Shown: in pieces, positions 26,423 through 35,156 of the stretch
Layout of the letters: every line of letters starts with the position of its first letter
Numbering within the stretch: position 1 is the first letter of the stretch
NCBI GenBank assembly: GCA_027339635.1
Contig: DAHWNZ010000004.1
Span: 18,162-82,161 of the forward strand
DNA from: AG-12 sp027339635
GTDB lineage: Bacteria > Chloroflexota > Dormibacteria > Aeolococcales > Bog-877
Length of the DNA: 64,000 bases
Direction of reading: 5' to 3'
Translations under genes and position numbers: made by a program
The notes under the pieces: generated by a model
Told to the model about the DNA's origin: nothing
Seen by the model: the letters and a program-made list of their open reading frames with translations, nothing else
The model's database searches: none

Positions 26423-26989
26423 TCAAATTACGAAGTAGCCGGCTGTGGTGAAGGCGATCTGGCTCGCCAGCACCGCGGCCAGGAGAAGGACCAAAGCCGA
26501 CATGACCCGGGGAAGAGTCCGGGCAGCCGCGCCCGCCCCGAGGAAGGCGGGAATGGCGAGATAGAGCAGTCGCCACCCGTTGACCGGGCCCTGGACTGAG
26601 GCGTTGAACCAGTAGTAGGCGGCCACGATCAGGAGCGCGCACACCGTGAAGTAGCGGGGCGTGGTTCTGGCCTGGGCATTCACGAGCGCCAGGACAAGCA
26701 ACAGGGCGAATATGGTCTCCACACTCTGCAGGAAGATCTCGAGGTCGTTGAAGGGCGGCCTGCTGGGCCCCCCCATGCCTGGAAAACCGTAGGAGGTGCG
26801 CCCCGGAAAGAAGGTGATTGCCCTCAGAAACTGCTGGACGATGGGGACCCTGCCCCAGTGCGACTGGGCCCGCCAGAGGGCCAGAGGTGTACCCACCTCG
26901 GCCCACTGATAGATCGCCGTGACGGCGGGGCCAATGACGCCCCTTCGGCTGCTCTCACCTGGGCCCGGTGGCTCCAGCCGAGACTCCGA
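26423..26989 (-). pseudogene. 3' remnant of a PIG-V-like mannosyltransferase
   Basis: The open frame from 26989 encodes about 188 residues: a GTPLALWRAQSHWGR motif followed by five hydrophobic segments and NGWRLLYLAIPAFLGAGAAAR. This resembles only the C-terminal half of PIG-V-type polyprenol-phosphate-mannose transferases, which normally exceed 350 aa. No N-terminal half lies upstream: the frame runs backwards into the 3' end of coxE and stops at 26990. A GTG at 26896 could start a 157-aa protein, but the conserved-looking residues AIYQWAE precede it. I call it a truncated gene; a short functional protein is possible. Confidence 0.45.
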
Positions 26990-28226
26990 TCAGGCGTTGG
27001 TTCAGGACCGGAGGGTCCCCGCTCTCTCCCCCGCGGATCGCCTGAAGCAGGCTCTGGACGGCGGCCAGGGAGTGGCCGCTGACCAGGGTGTCGACAAACG
27101 GCAGGGCGGCGGCCATTCCCGCCGTGGTGGGTTGGAAGCCACGGCTGGCGGACCGGGGGTTCACCCAAACAATCCGGTTGGCCAGCAGAGAGAGTCTGCG
27201 CATCTGGCGTCCCAGGAGATCGGGGTCCGCGCCCTCCCAACCATCCGAGACTATGACCACCAGCGCTCCCCGGGCCATCCCTCGCCTCCCATAGTGGTCG
27301 TTGAACGACTCCACGGCTGACCCGATCAGCGTGCCGCCGGCCCAGTCTTGGACGGCGGCACCGGCCCGTTGCAGGGCGGCGCTGGGATCGCTCGCGGCCA
27401 GGGCGTCGGTGACCCTGGTCAACCTGGTGGCGAAGACGAACGTCTCGGCCCGGGCGGCCCGGACGGCACCGTGGAAGAGGGTCAAATAGATCCTGGTGTA
27501 CGGTTCCATTGATCCCGAGACGTCCGCGAGCATCACCAGCCGCCGGGGCCGCCGGGACCGGCGCCGGGCCAGCAGTCGAGCGGGGTCACCTCCGGTGCGA
27601 TGGGAATGGCGCAGGGTGTCCCGCAGGTCGACGCGCCCACCGCCGGCCGTTCTGCGCCAGCGCCTTGTCTGCCGCCTGGGAACGTCGACGGGAAGGCGTC
27701 GAACCAACTCCAGGACCGTCTGGAGCTCATCCTCGCTGCAGTCGGCGAAGTCCCTTTCCGCCAGCCTCTCGGCGGCCGCCAGCAGTCCCAGCGGAAACTC
27801 CCTGTCGGCCGGCTCTGAACGTTCTGTCTCAGATTGAGGGGACGACCCGGCCGACCCTTGCACGGGCTGGCCCGCTTCAACAGAACCTGGCCCCGGTGTG
27901 GGTGGGGGTGGCGTCGTCAGGTCCCCGCGAGGCCCGGCGGGATCCCAGACGCCTCCAAAGATTCGCTGAAGCAGGGCGTCGAAGGTCACCACCTCGGCCG
28001 GGTCGGACGCCAACGTCGCTCGTCCCAGCAGAGTCAGGTCGTCGAGGGAGTGCGGGCGCGCGAGGGAGATCGCCAGCGCAAAGCGCCCCAGCGTCTCGGG
28101 GGTCACCGGCAGCCCCCCGCGGCGCAACTCGTCGCCCAGACGGGCCACGACCTCCGCCAGGCTCACCCTGGAGAGCAGGATCAGGTCCTGGCGGTTGCCG
28201 TCTCCCCTCAGCCTTCCACCACCCAA
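26955..28226 (-). CDS. coxE: CoxE-like VWA-domain protein
   Basis: This 423-aa protein has an N-terminal helical domain, a Pro/Ser-rich linker (about 95-140) and a C-terminal von Willebrand A domain. The metal-ion site is DVSGSM near residue 240, with GGTLIGSAVESFNDHY near 295 and VIVSDGWEGADP near 330. CoxE works with the CoxD ATPase in assembling the Cu-S-Mo site of CO dehydrogenase; that is family knowledge. The TTG start lies inside the coxD end, a 19-bp overlap. It is the last intact gene of the minus-strand cox operon. Confidence 0.85.
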   Translation of the reverse strand: MGGGRLRGDGNRQDLILLSRVSLAEVVARLGDELRRGGLPVTPETLGRFALAISLARPHSLDDLTLLGRATLASDPAEVVTFDALLQRIFGGVWDPAGPRGDLTTPPPPTPGPGSVEAGQPVQGSAGSSPQSETERSEPADREFPLGLLAAAERLAERDFADCSEDELQTVLELVRRLPVDVPRRQTRRWRRTAGGGRVDLRDTLRHSHRTGGDPARLLARRRSRRPRRLVMLADVSGSMEPYTRIYLTLFHGAVRAARAETFVFATRLTRVTDALAASDPSAALQRAGAAVQDWAGGTLIGSAVESFNDHYGRRGMARGALVVIVSDGWEGADPDLLGRQMRRLSLLANRIVWVNPRSASRGFQPTTAGMAAALPFVDTLVSGHSLAAVQSLLQAIRGGESGDPPVLNQRLIGVSAGATGPR

Positions 28227-29089
28227 CTGAGCCCACGCTCGCAGGCCGACTCAAGGTCCTCCGAATACTTGAGAACCGACCCCAGAGTCCTTGCCGCCGC
28301 GTCCTGGTCCAAGCGCTCGAGCCCGAGGACCTGCAGTGCTCCGAGCCAGTCGATCGCCTCGGCGACCCCGGGTGGCTTCTGCACCCGCAGAGAGCGCAGG
28401 CGCTCGACGGCCGCGGCCACCTGCTGGGCCAGGTTCTCGCTTGCCTGCGGCACCCGTTTCAAGATGATGGCCACGGTGCGGGCCTGGCCCGGATAGTCGA
28501 TCCAGTGATAGAGGCACCGGCGCTTGAGAGCGTCATGAAGATCACGGGTGCGGTTGGATGTCAGGATCACCACCGGCGCCACCGTGGCTTTCACGGTGCC
28601 CAGCTCGGGTATCGAAACGCTGGACTCACCGAGCAACTCCAGCAGGAAGGCTTCGAATTCGTCGTCGGCACGGTCGACCTCGTCGATCAGGAGGACGGCC
28701 GGCCCCGGGCCGGGGTGCTCCAGTGCCTCCAGCAGGGGTCGAGCGATCAGGTACCGGCGCTGAAACAGGTCCGCCTCCGCCAGATCCCGACTCTGACTCT
28801 CAGCCACCCTTATGGCCAGGAGCTGGCGGGGATAGTTCCACTCGTAAAGCGCCTCTGCCGCATCCACCCCCTCGTGGCACTGGAGCCTCAGAAACGGCGC
28901 CTGCAGCACCTGTGCCAGCGCCTTGGCCGCTTCCGTCTTGCCCACTCCAGGCTCCCCCTCCAAGAGCAGGGGCTGCGGCATCCTCACCGCCAGAAAGAGG
29001 GCGGTGGCCAGCCCCGGGCCGGCCAGGTAGCCGACCTCCTCAAGGCGCTCGGCCATGGTCTCGACATCCGGGATCACGGTGCTCGCCAA
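28208..29089 (-). CDS. coxD: CoxD-like MoxR AAA+ ATPase
   Basis: This 293-aa MoxR-type AAA+ ATPase has Walker A LEGEPGVGKTEAAKAL near residue 45, Walker B VLLIDEVDRADDEFEAFLLE near 130, sensor 1 VILTSNRTRDLHDALKRRC near 175 and a helical lid. CoxD is needed for sulfuration and copper insertion at the molybdenum site of the apo-CO dehydrogenase. It lies 10 nt after the XdhC-YHS gene and overlaps coxE, in the usual coxD-coxE order. Confidence 0.92.
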   Translation of the reverse strand: MASTVIPDVETMAERLEEVGYLAGPGLATALFLAVRMPQPLLLEGEPGVGKTEAAKALAQVLQAPFLRLQCHEGVDAAEALYEWNYPRQLLAIRVAESQSRDLAEADLFQRRYLIARPLLEALEHPGPGPAVLLIDEVDRADDEFEAFLLELLGESSVSIPELGTVKATVAPVVILTSNRTRDLHDALKRRCLYHWIDYPGQARTVAIILKRVPQASENLAQQVAAAVERLRSLRVQKPPGVAEAIDWLGALQVLGLERLDQDAAARTLGSVLKYSEDLESACERGLSWVVEG

Positions 29090-29099
29090 GGAAGTCAGG

Positions 29100-29978
29100 T
29101 CACGCAGGATCGGCTGCGGGTGGATTCGCCGAAAAAGCCTTGAGGCACCCCGGCCCGCAGAAGTAATAGGTGTGTCCCAGGTGGTCTAGCTGCAGTGAGG
29201 TGGCGACGGCGGCCACCTCCATGCCGCAGATCGGGTCGATCGCCAGCGCCGGGCTTACGACTTGCGCCTCTCCTTGGCCGCGGGGCCTGAGCGAGATGAT
29301 CTCCGCCAGGATCGCCACCGCCACCTCATGGGGACCTCGGGCGCGAATGTCCAATCCCGCTGGCGTGTGCACCTGCGCTGCCAGCTGCGGTGACACTCTG
29401 AGGGACGCCACCACCTCCTGCCCCCGTCTGCGGCTGGCCACCAGCGCCACGTAGGGGACACCATGCGTAAGCGCGGCCTCCAGAATCTCCTCCTCGCCTT
29501 GCCCGTGACTGGCGACCACCAACGCGTCGGCTTCGGCGATGCGCGCCGGGTCCGCCCCCATCATCTGGTATTCGAGGCTCCTGCCGACCGCCAGCAGGGC
29601 CATCGCGATGGGGCTGGTCCCGTGCACCGCCACGATCGGCGTCGGCAAGACAGGCTCTAGAAAAATCTCCAAGGTCCCCCCAGACGAACAGGAGTTGATC
29701 ACATTGACCCGTCCCTGGCGGTCGTCCCCGGGCTCGGGGCTGACGCGCAGCAGGGTCGCGGTCGCGCTCTCCAGGGCCAGCAGGCCGTGCGTGCGCAGAT
29801 GGGATTCCACGCAGCTCCCTCCAACGAACCCCTCAATCGTGCCATCGGCGAGCATGAGCGCTTGGTCGCCGGGCTTGGCCGACGTGGGCCGCTCCGCCGC
29901 GACCACGATGGCGCGAACGAATGGAATCCTGTCCCCGCGGAGCTCGGCTTCTCGGCCCAGCAGGGCCTCTGCGGTCAC
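29100..29978 (-). CDS. XdhC/CoxF family protein fused to a YHS domain
   Basis: This 292-aa protein has two modules. Residues about 1-235 are XdhC/CoxI-like (SAKPGDQALMLADGTIEGFVGGSCVESH, then a Rossmann-type half). Residues about 247-285 form a YHS domain: DPICGMEVAAV then GHTYYFCGPGCLKAF, with three cysteines able to bind metal. XdhC proteins receive and protect the sulfurated Mo cofactor before insertion; YHS domains occur in copper and heavy-metal proteins. It starts with GTG overlapping the coxL stop (GTGA). The fusion fits delivery to the Mo-S-Cu centre, which is inference. Confidence 0.85.
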   Translation of the reverse strand: MTAEALLGREAELRGDRIPFVRAIVVAAERPTSAKPGDQALMLADGTIEGFVGGSCVESHLRTHGLLALESATATLLRVSPEPGDDRQGRVNVINSCSSGGTLEIFLEPVLPTPIVAVHGTSPIAMALLAVGRSLEYQMMGADPARIAEADALVVASHGQGEEEILEAALTHGVPYVALVASRRRGQEVVASLRVSPQLAAQVHTPAGLDIRARGPHEVAVAILAEIISLRPRGQGEAQVVSPALAIDPICGMEVAAVATSLQLDHLGHTYYFCGPGCLKAFSANPPAADPA

Positions 29979-32413
29979 GAGGCCACGATATCCGTCCGTT
30001 GCGGCCTCCCTCGCATCGCCAACCAGACCTGAGCCGGCGTCAACGGCATGTCCGCGTGCCTGACCCCGAACGGCTCCAGAGCGTCGATCACGGCGTTGAC
30101 CACGGCCGGGGGCGAGCCCACCGTCGCGGACTCCCCCACTCCCTTGAGCCCGAGCGGGTGGTGCGGCGAAGGGGTGACGGTCTCACCGAGCTCCCAGCTC
30201 GGGCACTCCATCGAAGTGGGCAACAGGTAGTCCATGAAGGACGAGCCCATGCAGACGCCACTCTCGTCGAAGGCGATGACCTCCATGAGAGCCATGCCCA
30301 CGCCGTCCGCGAGGCCGCCGTGCACCTGTCCCTCCACGATCATGGGGTTGACCCGCGGGCCACAGTCATCGACTGCGATGAAGCGCTCCACCGTGACCTT
30401 GCCGGTGCCCGGGTCCAGGTCCACCACGCAGATGTAGGCTCCGTAGGGATACGTCAGGTTCGGCGGGTCGTACACCACGGACGCATCCAGGTGACCCTCC
30501 ACTCCGTCGGGCAGTTCCAGGGTCCCGTGGGCCAGCATCGCTATCTCTTGAATGGTCTTTCCCTTGCCGGGATCTCCCTTCACCTGCCAGCGACCCAGCT
30601 CCCACTCCAGGTCCTCGGTCGAGCACTCCAGGGCTGCGGCGGCCACGATCCGGGCCTTGTCGCGAACCCTCCTGGCCACGACCGCCGCCGCCGCTCCCGA
30701 GACCGGCGTGGAGCGGGAGCCGTAGGTCCCGAGCCCAAACGGGGTGTTGTCGGTGTCGCCGTGGATCACCTCGATGTCCTCGGGCGGGATGCCGAGTTCG
30801 TGAGACACGATCTGGGCGAACGTGGTCTCATGACCCTGCCCCTGGGTCTGCACCGAAAGCCTGAGCTGACCCTTGCCCGTCGGATGGACCCGCAACTCGC
30901 AGCCATCGGCCATCCCCAGCCCCAGGATGTCCATGTGCTTCTTGGGGCCGGCCCCGACACCTTCCGTGAAAAAACTCAAGCCGATGCCCATCAGGTGCTC
31001 GCCTCCGGCCTCCGGGTGCTCGGGAGAGCCGCCGGCCTCCCGCCAGCGGCGGCGCCCCTCCTCCTGGCGCTTGCGCAACCCCTCATAATCCGCCTTCTCC
31101 AGGGCCAGGTCCAGGGTCCGCCGGTAATCTCCCGAGTCGTACTCCCAGCCGGTCTTGTTCACGTAGGGGAACTGCTCCGGGCGCAGCAGGTTCTGGCGGC
31201 GCAGCGCGGCGGGATCCACCTTCAGCTCATCGGCCAAGACCTCGACCATCCGCTCCACCAGATAGACGGCTTCGGTGATTCGGAACGAGCAGGCGTAGGC
31301 CACGCCCCCCGGTGCCTTGTTGGTGTAGACGCCCGTGACCTCGCAGTGGGCCGCCTCCAGGTCGTAGCTCCCGGGAAAGATGTGGAAGAAGCCGGCCGGG
31401 AACTTGGTGGGCTGAGCGGTGCCGTTGAAGGCACCGTGGTCGGCCAGCACCTTGACCCGCAACCCCAGAATCCGGCCCTCCTTGGTGGCCGCTATCTCCC
31501 CATGCATGTGGTAGTCGCGAGCGAAGGAGGTGGAGGTGAGGTTCTCGGAGCGGTCCTCAACCCACTTGACGGGACGCCCGGTGACGATCGAACCGACCAC
31601 GGCGAGGACGTAGCCGGGGTATATGCCCACCTTGTTGCCGAATCCACCCCCTATGTCGGGAGATATGATCCGCACCTTGTGCTCCGGGATCCCCGCCACC
31701 AAGGCGTAGAGGGTGCGGTGAGCGTGAGGTGCCTGGGTGGTAGACCACGCCGTCAACTGGCCGCTCACCTTGTCCATCCAAGCGATGCTTCCACAGGTCT
31801 CCATCGGCGCTGGGTGGACCCTGGGGTAGAGCATGTCCTGCGCCACCACCACGTCGGCTCCGGCAAAGACCCGGTCGGTCGCCTGGCGGTCGCCCGCCTC
31901 CCAATCGAAGATGTGGTTGTCCCGCTTGCCTTCGATGTCGTCACGAATCACGGGAGCGCCTGGGTCCAGCGCCCTGCGGGCGTCGACCACCGCGTCCAGA
32001 GGCTCGTATTCGACCGCTATCAGCTCCAGGGCGTCCCTGGCGGAGTACCTGTCCTCCGCCACCACGAAGGCGACCTCCTGGCCGAAGAAGCGCACCTTGT
32101 CGGTGGCCAAGACCGCCTGGACGTCGTGGGAGAGGGTTGGCATCCAGGCGAGCTTGAGTGACTCCAGGATCTTCCCCGTGATCACCGCGCGCACCTTCGG
32201 GTGGGCCTCAGCCAAGGAGGTGTCGATGGAGACGATGCGCGCGTGCGCGTGGGGGCTGCGCAGGATCGCCCCGTACAGCATCCCGGGCAGCTGGATGTCA
32301 TCCAGGTACTTCCCCTTGCCGCGCAGGAACCGAGCATCCTCCTTGCGCAGCATCCTGCCGAAGCCGATCGGGTTTCCGGCGGGACTGGTCGGCGCCGCTG
32401 CGACACTTGTCAT
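29975..32413 (-). CDS. coxL: aerobic CO dehydrogenase large subunit, form I
   Basis: This 812-aa protein is close to the 809 aa of Oligotropha CoxL. The active-site loop reads GVAYACSFR with Cys at about 375, the form I signature whose Cys binds copper; form II enzymes have AYRGAGR there. Other molybdenum hydroxylase features are SPDIGGGFGNKVG, QTQGQGHETTFAQ and GLKGVGESATVGSPP near the C-terminus, with the catalytic Glu. It oxidises CO to CO2 and feeds electrons through CoxS and CoxM to quinone. The ATG at 32413 has AGGGGG upstream and overlaps the coxS stop (ATGA). Confidence 0.97.
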   Translation of the reverse strand: MTSVAAAPTSPAGNPIGFGRMLRKEDARFLRGKGKYLDDIQLPGMLYGAILRSPHAHARIVSIDTSLAEAHPKVRAVITGKILESLKLAWMPTLSHDVQAVLATDKVRFFGQEVAFVVAEDRYSARDALELIAVEYEPLDAVVDARRALDPGAPVIRDDIEGKRDNHIFDWEAGDRQATDRVFAGADVVVAQDMLYPRVHPAPMETCGSIAWMDKVSGQLTAWSTTQAPHAHRTLYALVAGIPEHKVRIISPDIGGGFGNKVGIYPGYVLAVVGSIVTGRPVKWVEDRSENLTSTSFARDYHMHGEIAATKEGRILGLRVKVLADHGAFNGTAQPTKFPAGFFHIFPGSYDLEAAHCEVTGVYTNKAPGGVAYACSFRITEAVYLVERMVEVLADELKVDPAALRRQNLLRPEQFPYVNKTGWEYDSGDYRRTLDLALEKADYEGLRKRQEEGRRRWREAGGSPEHPEAGGEHLMGIGLSFFTEGVGAGPKKHMDILGLGMADGCELRVHPTGKGQLRLSVQTQGQGHETTFAQIVSHELGIPPEDIEVIHGDTDNTPFGLGTYGSRSTPVSGAAAAVVARRVRDKARIVAAAALECSTEDLEWELGRWQVKGDPGKGKTIQEIAMLAHGTLELPDGVEGHLDASVVYDPPNLTYPYGAYICVVDLDPGTGKVTVERFIAVDDCGPRVNPMIVEGQVHGGLADGVGMALMEVIAFDESGVCMGSSFMDYLLPTSMECPSWELGETVTPSPHHPLGLKGVGESATVGSPPAVVNAVIDALEPFGVRHADMPLTPAQVWLAMRGRPQRTDIVAS

Positions 32414-32886
32414 TGGACTGCCCCCTGGGGTTGGTGGGTGGCCGCCCACCTCACTGCCCGAACGATGTTCTCGTAGCCGGTGCAGCGGCATATCTGCCCG
32501 GAGATGGCCTCCCGAATCTCGGCCTCAGTGGGGTCGGGGCTGCGGTCCAGCAGCCAGCGGGCGGTCATCATCATCCCTGGGGTGCAAAATCCACACTGCA
32601 GGCCATGCTCTTGCATGAATCCCTCCTGAACCGGGTCCAGGCCAGCGGCTCCCTCCAGGTCCTCCACGGTGCGCACCTCTCGCCCGTCCGCCATCACCGC
32701 CAGAACGGTGCAGCTCTTGACCGGCTTGCCGTCCATCCAGAGCACGCAGGTGCCACAGTTGGAGGTATCACACCCCCAATGGGTGCCCGTCAGGCCCAGG
32801 TTGTCGCGAATGAAATGGACGAGCAGGAGGCGGGGCTCGACCTCGCCGGTAACGGACTCTCCATTGACGGTCATGGTCACCTTCAT
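32410..32886 (-). CDS. coxS: CO dehydrogenase small subunit, 2x[2Fe-2S]
   Basis: This 158-aa protein has an N-terminal ferredoxin-type domain with cysteines in GCDTSNCGTC and VKSC, and a C-terminal helical domain with CGFCTPG and CRCTGY, together binding two [2Fe-2S] clusters. It passes electrons from the Mo-Cu site of CoxL to the FAD of CoxM. The ATG at 32886 overlaps the coxM stop (ATGA), and its own stop overlaps the coxL start, so all three subunits are coupled. A longer frame upstream to 33414 only re-reads coxM. Confidence 0.96.
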   Translation of the reverse strand: MKVTMTVNGESVTGEVEPRLLLVHFIRDNLGLTGTHWGCDTSNCGTCVLWMDGKPVKSCTVLAVMADGREVRTVEDLEGAAGLDPVQEGFMQEHGLQCGFCTPGMMMTARWLLDRSPDPTEAEIREAISGQICRCTGYENIVRAVRWAATHQPQGAVQ

Positions 32887-33764
32887 GCCCCCAGCCCTCC
32901 CGCTCGTGCCCGGTCCACCGCCCGCACCAGCGATCTCTTGGTCAACTCCGCCACCAGGTAGCGCTTGTACTCCTGCGGGCCCCTTTGGTCCGTCTGGGGC
33001 CGGCTGTGCTCCGCCGCCAGTTGAGCAGCGGTCGCCAGATCGTCCGAACTGGGGGGCCGACCCATGAGACGGGCCTCCGCCTCCGGGGCGGCGAATTGAC
33101 GTGCGTTGACCGCGGCCAGGCCGATCCCCACCTGGGAGATGCGGTCGCCGTCTAGGGTCACGCAGCATCCCACGGCCGCGACCGCCCAGTCGCCGGTGCG
33201 CCTCTCGACCTTCTCGTAAGCGCTGCCCTGGCCAGGGCGCAGCGGAATGCGGACCTCGGTCAACATCTCGCTGGGACCCAAAACCGTCTCGAAAGGTCCC
33301 TGGTAGAACTCCCGCGCCGGCACCCGTCGCGAGCCCCCAGAGGAGCGAACGACCAACTCGGCGCCCAGGGCGCAGACGACCGCGGCGAGGTCCTCGGCTG
33401 GGTCTCCCTGGCAAAGAGAGCCGCCGATGGTCCCCCGGTTGCGGACGATGGGGTCGGCGATGACACGTTCCGCATCCGCAAAGATCGGCAGGTTCCTTCC
33501 CAAAAGCGGGGAGGCCAGAAGGTCCGCGTGGCGGGCCATCGCCCCGATGGCGATTTCGCCGCCGTCCAGCCGGATGTGGTCCAGGTCCGGAATGTCATTG
33601 ATGTCCACCAGCCGTTCAGGACGGGCGAGCCGCAACTTCATCATCGGAAGAAGGCTGTGCCCTCCCGCGATCAGGCGGGTGTCCGGGCCGTACCGCTCTA
33701 GCAGGGCCAGCGCCGACTCGACGCTGCTTGCACGGCTGTACTCAAACGGAGCGGGTGTCTGCAT
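32883..33764 (-). CDS. coxM: CO dehydrogenase medium FAD subunit
   Basis: This 293-aa protein has the FAD-binding motifs of the molybdenum hydroxylase medium subunit: LIAGGHSLLPMMKLRLARP near residue 31 and NRGTIGGSLCQGDPAED near 108. It hands electrons to the quinone pool at the membrane. The ATG is preceded by AAGGAGGGG, and this is the first gene of the operon coxM-coxS-coxL-XdhC/YHS-coxD-coxE. The 191-bp gap to the divergent xdhC gene must contain the operon promoter; TAGTCT at about 33792-33797 is a possible -10. Confidence 0.96.
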   Translation of the reverse strand: MQTPAPFEYSRASSVESALALLERYGPDTRLIAGGHSLLPMMKLRLARPERLVDINDIPDLDHIRLDGGEIAIGAMARHADLLASPLLGRNLPIFADAERVIADPIVRNRGTIGGSLCQGDPAEDLAAVVCALGAELVVRSSGGSRRVPAREFYQGPFETVLGPSEMLTEVRIPLRPGQGSAYEKVERRTGDWAVAAVGCCVTLDGDRISQVGIGLAAVNARQFAAPEAEARLMGRPPSSDDLATAAQLAAEHSRPQTDQRGPQEYKRYLVAELTKRSLVRAVDRARAGGLGA

Positions 33765-33955
33765 ATCCCCTCCTTATCGTCGAGCGCCTAGACTAGCAAT
33801 GTGGGTGAGTCTACTCTCCGCCACGAGTCCAGGGGAAGCGGGGATTTTGGGGTGCGATCCTTCGCCCGCCACGGCCTCCCCACCCTCCCCGGGGCACTCG
33901 CCGCGTCCAACCTTGAGTCGCCTGGAGCCTGCGCTCGAGGCGGCAGGATCAGCCG

Positions 33956-35155
33956 GTGAGGGAAGTAATCGAGGACATCGACAGGTGGCGCGCCACCGGG
34001 CGCCGAGCCGCTCTGGCCAGAGTGGTGGGGGTGGAGGGCTCCGGGCCGAGGGACCCCGGCGCGACGATGGCGGTCTCGGAAGACGGGGAGGTTTCCGGGT
34101 CGGTCTCGGGTGGCTGTGTGGAAGGGGCGGTCGTGGAAGCCGCCCTGGAGGCGCTGCAGCGCGACGCCGCACCCCGGGTCATCAGCTTCGGCTACTCGGA
34201 CGCTCAGGCGTTCACGGTTGGCTTGACCTGTGGTGGCACCATCCACATCCTGGTCGACCCCCGCATCCCCCCCTCCTACCAGGAGTTGAGGGCCGCCCTG
34301 CTTGCCGCAGATCCCGTGGCCCTGGCGACGGTGGTCAGGTTGGAGCAGGGCGGGGAAGGTGTGGAACTGGCCGAGGGCGCCTCCATCCCCATCAGGGGAG
34401 GGCGCACCGGCGTCGGAGCATCCATCCTGGTCCTACCCGACAACGGCGTGCGCGGTTCTCTGGGCAACCCGGACCTGGACCGGGTGGTGGCCCGCGATGC
34501 CGCGGGGGCCCTGGCCAGCGGGCAGTCCGGCTTTCGCCACTACGGGCTCGCGGGCGAGGCCCAGCGGGAGTCGGTGACCGTCCTGGTGGAGGCGTTCGCG
34601 CCCCCGCCCCGCATGGTGATCTTTGGGGCGGTCGACTTCACGGCCTCCCTGGCCCGGGTGGCCAAGGTTCTGGGCTACCGGGTCACGGTCTGCGACGCCC
34701 GGTCCACCTTCGCCACGACGGCCAGATTCCCGATGGCCGACGAGGTCGTCTGCTCGTGGCCCCACACCTACCTCGACTCCCTTCATCCTCCGCTGGAACA
34801 ACGCGACGCCATCTGCGTGCTGACCCATGACCCCAAGTTCGACATCCCCGCCCTGCGGTCCGCCCTCGCCACCAGGGCTGGATATCTGGGAGCTCTTGGT
34901 TCCCGCCGAACCCACGAGGAACGCAGTCGAGCGCTGGTGGACGCCGGCGTCGACGAGCATGCCCTGACCCGGATCATGGGGCCGATCGGGATCGACATCG
35001 GAGCGCGCACCCCGGAGGAGACGGCGATCTCCATCTGCGCCGAGATAATCGCCCTGCGCACCGGCAGGCCGGCGCCGTTCCTGCGGGATGGCGCGGGCGC
35101 CATTCACCGCGGCGGCTGGCAGCAGATGGGCGGCAAGGCTGCGGCTGGCGGCTAG
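33956..35155 (+). CDS. full-length XdhC/CoxI family protein
   Basis: This 399-aa protein has an N-terminal XdhC motif (EGSGPRDPGATMAVSEDG and SGSVSGGCVEGAVVE, about 28-62) and a C-terminal Rossmann domain (MVIFGAVDFTASLARVAKVL near 222; AGYLGALGSRRTHEERSRAL near 310). It is the long XdhC form, in contrast to the shorter YHS-fused one in the opposite operon. Members chaperone molybdenum cofactor to xanthine or CO dehydrogenase. The GTG start has AGGA upstream. mocA follows after one base. Confidence 0.88.
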   Translation: MREVIEDIDRWRATGRRAALARVVGVEGSGPRDPGATMAVSEDGEVSGSVSGGCVEGAVVEAALEALQRDAAPRVISFGYSDAQAFTVGLTCGGTIHILVDPRIPPSYQELRAALLAADPVALATVVRLEQGGEGVELAEGASIPIRGGRTGVGASILVLPDNGVRGSLGNPDLDRVVARDAAGALASGQSGFRHYGLAGEAQRESVTVLVEAFAPPPRMVIFGAVDFTASLARVAKVLGYRVTVCDARSTFATTARFPMADEVVCSWPHTYLDSLHPPLEQRDAICVLTHDPKFDIPALRSALATRAGYLGALGSRRTHEERSRALVDAGVDEHALTRIMGPIGIDIGARTPEETAISICAEIIALRTGRPAPFLRDGAGAIHRGGWQQMGGKAAAGG

Positions 35156-35156
35156 C

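Noticed and set aside
27509..29143. 544-codon plus-strand frame
   Set aside because: Antisense to coxE and coxD, with low-complexity Pro/Arg-rich content.
29921..32161. 746-codon open frame on the plus strand
   Set aside because: It is entirely antisense to coxL and its translation is His/Arg/Gly-rich with no family resemblance; coxL is certain.
32887..33414. N-terminal extension of CoxS
   Set aside because: The upstream residues are an out-of-frame reading of coxM; the coupled ATG at 32886 gives the normal CoxS length.
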